Assembly: GCA_039707655.1 (NCBI GenBank)
Contig: CM077665.1
Span: 84,135,954-84,199,953, forward strand
Source of the DNA: Elymus sibiricus
Lineage: Eukaryota > Streptophyta > Magnoliopsida > Poales > Poaceae
Direction of reading: 5' to 3'
Length of the DNA: 64,000 nucleotides
Under the pieces are notes generated by a model. That model made no database searches, had not been told where the DNA came from, and saw only the letters and a list, made by a program, of their open reading frames with translations. The position numbers and the translations under genes were made by a program. Below, piece after piece: positions 58,105 through 64,000 of this stretch (the stretch's first letter is position 1; every line of letters starts with the position of its first letter).

Positions 58105-58690
58105 ATGGAGGGCTTGATACGGCGTGCCATCGCCCTGTTCTGTAGGAAGAAGACGGTCGTCCCTAGGGACTTCATTGTAATTTCTTTACTTTTCAAGGGT
58201 GTTTTTATTATTGGTTTGGTAAAGATCCTACTATTTTTCGAGAGAAAACAACTTTTAAGCCGTCATTTTTAGTGTCACATTTTGCATCTTTAACTTTCGA
58301 CCTCGTTTTTGATGAAAAATTGTAGGAAACTAACACACAAAGCTAAACTAATATCTAAGGTTGTAAAAGAACTGCCGACCGCTCCATCATATGCGAGAAC
58401 CTGTAATGCACGTCTTGCAAGGAAAGCTATCAAATTGTTCTTTCATGGCTTCATCGCTATAAGAAGACTAGGAGCATAAAATGAAAGATGAAAGAGAACG
58501 TTTGACCAAACCATATGTTATTATCGTCGTCGCTGAAAAGACATGCCGAAGTGTCGGGCAAACATATTAGATGCCAATGATGCACTAGATAAAAACACGA
58601 TGTACGGGCTCGGTGATGGCCCCATGGTTAGGACGAAGACGTTGTGAGACTTTTATTTCATACAACGTTGTTATTATTTCAATGTTGGTG

Positions 58691-60192
58691 GGCGGTGTAA
58701 GGGTGATATATATAATCAATGAAGCTAACGATAAAACATTTCCTTAAACAAGCCATAAAATGCAGCCAGGGCATCATCATCGGACCATTATGCAGCCACG
58801 AATATTTCTCACGGTGGTTATCAAATCATGCGATGTCATCTGACTATCTATCCAATCATTATTCAGTCTCACTATGAAACCAAACAATAATTTTCAGTGC
58901 ATCGCTCAGCTTAGCCCATCCTAGTGAGAATACGACCGTACTCGGCGTGTACACCCTTTTGACTTGCAAGCGGCCAAAGGCACCCAGAACGAGCCTCGGC
59001 CGTCGGATCGACTGGAAACGGGGACGTGGATCCATCAGAAGCAGCAAACCAGCAGCAATAATTACGTAGAAGTAATGCAACTCGTTGCTTACCGTAGCCA
59101 ACTAATGGTACGTTGACCACGACAGGTTCCGTACAGGGAGACGTGTATGCTCCATTTAAAATTGATTGTGATTGCAAATGATTCCTCCTAAAATATCAAG
59201 AGGATCGCCAATGATTGCGGTTTTTTAATCGCGCGGACGGGACACGAATCATATTCATATTTCCCCCATATCGCTGTTGGTGTGAGACTGGATGCGGCCG
59301 CTCGATCTATGCATGACATTTGTAAGCTTTACAAACGAATGACAGCAGAACAAACAAATACCTATGTATTCAGTCCAGCAGAGAAACCAAAAAGAATATG
59401 TGAGCGTAGCTCGGATGGTTACTGTTATGTAATTTGACCTACTGCTCGATCTGTCTGTTGTAACTTTTTTTCATGGTAATAAGTGTCTCGTTTATAGCAT
59501 AAAGATTATATTACAAGTCACGTACACATCGACCTATAAAACCGAAAAGACAGCTAGCCTTCGCACAAAGAGCATCAACCAAAAAAAAATACAATCAAGA
59601 CCGAAGAATCCTTTGAACTTGATACCAACGTCCGTCACCTGTCTCTGATGCCACCACAACAGCCACCAAAAGGAAAAAAAAAATAACAGATCACCTCCTC
59701 AGCCGAGCTCGAGGCGGTTTCATCGCTAATATGCAGTTTTGCACACCTGCAAGATGGCTCACCAAAAACGAAACCATTACCGTTGAATGAATAAGACCGG
59801 GACAACACCCCAGACACGTCATCGAACTCATGATCTGACCCCCCCCCCCCCCCCATCACGACTAAAACGTCGAAGAAGTGTGGATCTGCAGGATGGCTCG
59901 CCAAAGACGAAACCATTATCGTTGAACAAATCAGACCGACGCAACACCCCAGACACGTCAAAGAACTTCAGATCTGACACCCCCACATGACTAAAACGTC
60001 GGAGGAGGCAAACCATACCTATCATCCATGAACCTTGGTCACATACTTTCTGCATAGACAAATATAGTGACCCAAAATGTCTTATATTTGTATACAACTA
60101 TACATAGAAAAGTATTGACTAGTCGCAGTATAGTAGTGCTTGTTTTGGCAAAAAAAAAATTACATGGAGCTCAGTCGACTCCAGGTTCAACA
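58691..60192. other. degenerate intergenic DNA, no gene
   Basis: No supported coding frame. 59745-60005 contains two diverged tandem units, each with 'gatggctc', 'gaaaccatta', 'caacaccccagacacgtca' and 'gactaaaacgtcg', separated by a 17-base C-run near 59838. It looks like decayed LINE-type sequence, but I cannot prove this. Confidence 0.4.
59745..60005. repeat. two-unit ~130-bp tandem repeat
   Basis: Unit 1 is about 59745-59875 and unit 2 about 59886-60005. Shared blocks are 'caacaccccagacacgtca' and 'actaaaacgtcg'. Confidence 0.65.
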
Positions 60193-60461
60193 TGCTGACT
60201 TGGTTTCTGTTTCACCTTTCAACAAACTCTGTGTGGCCCTCTCCAAAAACAAACTCCGCGTGAGCACGTTTGTGCGTGTTGTAAAATGAAAGTAAAGAGA
60301 CAAATGAAGAGTCCAAATGATTCCACCAGTTCCATTGCTATGTGGGAGACCCACTTATATACAAGATGAAGGGGTGTGTTGGGGAGACATCTCTTCCCCA
60401 ACAGACACCTCCTGGAAGGCATCTCTTCCATACAATTGATCACATGTTTTATTTCTCAACA
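60193..60461 (-). repeat. 3' LTR of a second copia element (269 bp)
   Basis: On the minus strand it starts TGTTGAGAAATAAAACATG, preceded by the polypurine tract ATCAAGGGGGAG (60462-60473), and ends AAGTCAGCA. A TATA-like cttgtatataagtggg lies at about 60350-60365. The other LTR is beyond the window, so the end assigned at 60193 rests on the TG/CA rule only. Confidence 0.6.
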
Positions 60462-63400
60462 CTCCCCCTTGATCAATTCGTCATCTGTATATTGCAACCT
60501 GAAAACTCCTCCAAAAACCCTATGGGAAAAATTGAGGAGAAACCTTATAATAATATGCCATCAAAAACTCCTTTAAAACCCAGTGGGAAAAATATAAGGA
60601 GAAACCAATATGGCATACATCCGCACTCATTTAGAAGGGGTGTGTTGGCGAGGATAAATATAACCCATAAGCAATACAAGTGACATTATCTTGGTAGATA
60701 ATGATAATTGATTCCAATGAATCTCCACATGTTGTCACATGTGACCAGTCATTCTGCGAAGACATGTTTATCTTGTCATGCTTCAAACATAGTTATGGCA
60801 GAATGATCACAGGAAGGACTCATTTAGAGTCTATTCTGAAGGCTTCCCTCAGAATACTCTTCCAGTAAATCCAGTCTTTGATATGGCATTGTTGGGATCA
60901 AATTACCAGCCACTATCAGGATATCACACCATATGGTCCCATCTTGATTTTCCCAATGGAATTAATCAAGACCTTTTGTGTCTTGGACATATCTAAGGAT
61001 ATTCCTTACACCATCAGTTATACCTTTTATTGGGGATTGCACTCTCAATAAATTGCCAACAAATATAGTGTCAGGCCTGACTTATTTTGCAATGTATATG
61101 AGTGCTCCGATGGTATTCAGATATGGAACGTCATGTCCACTATCACTTCACCATCTCCCCTAGTTTTGAATGGGCTTGTGTCCCATGTCAGGTATAATAT
61201 GACCATATGTGTCTTTGATAAGATATATCCATATTGAACTTTTTCAATATTTCTAGATATATGAAGACTGACATACATTTATTCCCAAGGGAATATGCTC
61301 AAGCTATAAACTTAGCATCATTTGGTTTCACCCAAATATCCGTCTCAAAATGATTGTGTGTATCTAATATGTCTTGTATAGACATTGATGATAAGCTCAT
61401 CCACATCAATAACATGATGTAAATCCAATTAAGGACATCTTCATGAATACACATCAACAATCATTAGTATTAGAGTAAGCCTTATCAAGGTGTTACTCAC
61501 TTGGTTGGTTGTACCACACAACTCTCCAACCTCTTTCAGAGTCTAAGAATGACTTCTGAAGCTTCACACACACATGTTGCGATTTATCATTGGATTCGGA
61601 ATATTAAGCCCTTTCAATGACTTCAATATATATACCGAAACTTAACGATCCATGTGAGTATGTGACCACTACATACATCAACCGCATGGATTTGTACTGC
61701 CAATTCCGTATCGAAACATAATTCCACTCATACCGAGGAGGTATGCTACATCATAACTGATGTCGGGTCTCTGCGGAAACCTTGCGCTACAAGCCCCGCT
61801 TTTCACCACCTCATCTATTTTCGTTTCTGAACGAAAAATCACTTCTCTTCCCCACGGAAGGTACTTATGAAGAGTAGGTTTTACTATGGTAAACACCTCT
61901 CTTTTGATGAGCGAGTGCTACTCTTCTTAATTGCTTCCTTTCATTTGAACCAATATAAGTGTTAACAACACTCTCCATGGACTTTGGGTCAGGGCCCAAA
62001 AGGATTCAACAATTCTCAAGAAGAAAATTTATGTCGACATATGTAGACTTCCAATATACGATTCTCATGAATCAATATCATTTGTGGAATTCTCGTTATG
62101 CCTCTTAACTCCTTGTGATTTCCCACAACAACGGAGTCAAGGTGTTTCGATGTCCCAGCACCATAAAAATGTGTGCACATCTGTACTGGGCTCTGGATGA
62201 CGCGCATCCATCAGGTGTCATTCAACGCGAGGTTGAAAAACATTTACTGATTGAGGAGACCATTTCCTCTATTTCCGCGGAAATATATGATAACTTAATC
62301 TCATGTGGCCAGAATTTCCCCCCTCTTGCTCTCATCTGGGGATACGAGTGGTTATTGGGTACCTCCACTCGTTCTGGTACTAGAATTCAGTGACACCTTT
62401 GTCATCAGTAAATGTATATGGCAGATTATTTGCAATATGTTGCAAATTTCTCATAACCTGAACCTGTAGTTCATATTCTTAAGTACGTGGACAAAATGTC
62501 TACGACATTTCATATGCATTTCCTGGCATTCTATATGGTACATTTCTCCCCCTAATGCCAGAAAATGTCCTTATTGCAAAAGCAATCAGCGCACGGGCTG
62601 CAAATAACTCCCTCACTAGGGTTAAGGTATTTGCCGGATTAACAACATACCAGAGTTATTCCTCACATAGATCCCGAATATATGTGAAGGCCCTTGATGT
62701 ACGCTGGGGTGGTGATATCGGTATGCAACCGATCGCAGATGGGAAATACTTCACTGATTTCCACGTCCAAACTGCAAGGGGACGCAGTATTATATGCATT
62801 TGGTCTCATTTAGACCAAATATGCGGTGTGTGAGACCGCATGTTACCACCAAAAAAATGTTGGCTAATCACAATTCCGTAGCAATGGCCATGCATGACTC
62901 TCTTTGACAAGAGATCTAGCCACACCATTCTGGGTAGGTACACGACGTACTGAATATGACCATGGATTTCTCGTGAATCAAATTCAACGACATGTCCATT
63001 CCCAATGGAATTATCCCAGGCATATGATCATTTGCTCCAAATTTGTCAATTTGAACACTTAATTCAGTAAACACATGGTTTTGTGTGGATGATACACACC
63101 TAAGAACACCTTGTAGATGTGTCTATGAATACCATGAAGTACCAAAATAACCCAGCCAATGGTTGAATATTTCGCATCATTCTTGAATCCGTTCAAGAAT
63201 AATGAGTGGCTCATTCAAATTTTAAGGTGAGAGTGCCTTAAAACTAATTCCCCTATGGCACATGCAGTGCACATAAAATCTTTCAATTGTCAGGAATATT
63301 GCAACTTTGTTGTGGCCTACAGAATTATCAATAATTTTTCTAATCGTCCTCATATCAGATTGATAAAGAAGGAAAAATTATTGTGTACGCAACAATATTG

Positions 63401-64000
63401 AGTATGAATTAATTCATACACTCAATTTCTTATAACTATCATGTCACATGGACATGATGTTGCAAATTATACCACCTGTAGTAGTACAATTATAGGCTAA
63501 TGATATCTCGGGATAATTAGGAGACAACATAAGATCTCCAAAATATCTTGGGAATGTCATTCCACAAGCATATCATTAATGTAGAGGAGTACATTCTCCT
63601 TCTACTGCGCCAGAATATTTACTGGTTGTCCATTTGAAGTAGAACTTCAAAATTATCCCATTTAAATCATTTGCCTTCTCCAATGAGTCGGTGATACGAT
63701 TCAACCCAAAACTTGATAGTTTGGTAATCATTAGTACGATATTTCGTACAACCACCCCTTTGACAAACATGGGAGTTGTTATTGTGATCATTTATTTAAA
63801 TGACCCATTCTTTTGCGAGATATACACTCCATTTCTGCCTGCTATCTTTTTTATCACTTTACATTCAACTCCTCGTGGTTAGAACCACGAAATTGCTTAG
63901 TACTGAAAGCACTAGCACAAATTTCAGGTAATGGTATAGCACCCGTTGGGGGTGTATACGATGATTCTTCACAAGAAGTTCATCATATTTTCAACCTGAA
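60462..64000 (-). pseudogene. copia pol remnant, element runs off the window
   Basis: Minus-strand order is integrase then RT then RNase H, all with many stops and shifts. An integrase fragment near 63100-63380 reads MRTIRKIIDNSVGH, then PLAGLFWYFMVFIDT, the segment holding the first catalytic Asp. RT C-terminal sequence near 61080-61140 reads like YLNTIGALIYIA, and the next segment (61000-60960) reads GVRNILRYVQDTKGLD. These are copia signatures. No intact frame remains. Family not identified. Confidence 0.7.

Larger units (their letters stand above)
57242..58690. repeat. segmental duplication, copy B, right part
   Basis: Resumes the homology to copy A at 'tcatggaccaccatcgtgtc'. Shared stretches include 'tccggtgaataaggtgcct', 'gtcctaggg/gtccctagggacttca', 'gatgaaaaattgtaggaaac' and 'ataagaagactaggagcata'. 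Two MITE-like insertions are present here and absent from copy A. No gene. Confidence 0.7.

Noticed and set aside
60978..62833. Plus-strand frames over the right-hand copia element
   Set aside because: The copia motifs (GVRNILRYVQD, YFMVFIDT) read on the minus strand, so these plus-strand frames are shadows.

Overview
This window is transposable-element DNA from a large plant genome, almost certainly a Triticeae grass (wheat, barley, rye or Aegilops type; the species cannot be told from sequence alone). The main clue is the element at 519-22553, whose 1.9-kb LTRs have the ends expected of the Angela/BARE/WIS copia family. I find no ordinary single-copy host gene, no rRNA, no tRNA and no CRISPR array. 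Every recognisable coding region belongs to, or is carried by, a mobile element.

Layout. (1) 1-518 plus 22559-22625 is one gypsy-type LTR split by the copia element 519-22553 (minus strand, TSD cgtca/cgtcg). (2) That copia element is itself split by a complete Tat-lineage gypsy element, 'Tat-1' (2859-16097, plus strand, 542-bp LTRs, perfect TSD ggtgc). (3) 22626-27465 is degenerate DNA with retroposon tails, a Stowaway-like end and copy A of a segmental duplication. (4) 27466-57241 is a very large CACTA-type DNA transposon (CACTA...TAGTG ends, TSD tca) inserted into copy B of the duplication. It carries several small gene-like units, ~0.5-kb tandem repeats, a non-autonomous gypsy-type element (34164-41564) and a second Tat element, 'Tat-2' (42769-55984, minus strand, perfect TSD cccac). 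(5) 57242-60192 holds the rest of copy B with two hAT-type MITEs and degenerate repeats. (6) 60193-64000 is a minus-strand copia element that runs off the window.

The most interesting content is in the two Tat elements. Each has a gag-protease frame and a reverse transcriptase/RNase H/integrase frame separated by a conserved in-frame UAG. Each also carries, on the opposite strand between pol and the 3' LTR, a gene that I can parse into six exons with GT-AG introns. In Tat-1 the exons join exactly into an unbroken 917-residue frame, although the same element's pol has two stop codons. In Tat-2 the same six-exon architecture is recognisable (exons 1, 3 and 5 have identical lengths) but the frame is broken. 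Both copies have a TATA-like box upstream of the antisense start, so the element looks like a retrotransposon carrying an independently transcribed, spliced antisense gene. Extra and antisense ORFs are known in the Tat lineage. The intact multi-exon structure, its repeat-bearing fourth intron and its UAG-separated sense frames deserve the closest look.

Insertion order read from nesting: gypsy LTR at 1-518, then copia, then Tat-1; and duplicated segment, then CACTA, then the two LTR elements inside it. By-eye LTR comparison gives about 10 differences (all transitions) for Tat-1 and about 17-18 substitutions plus small indels for Tat-2, so Tat-1 is the younger of the two.
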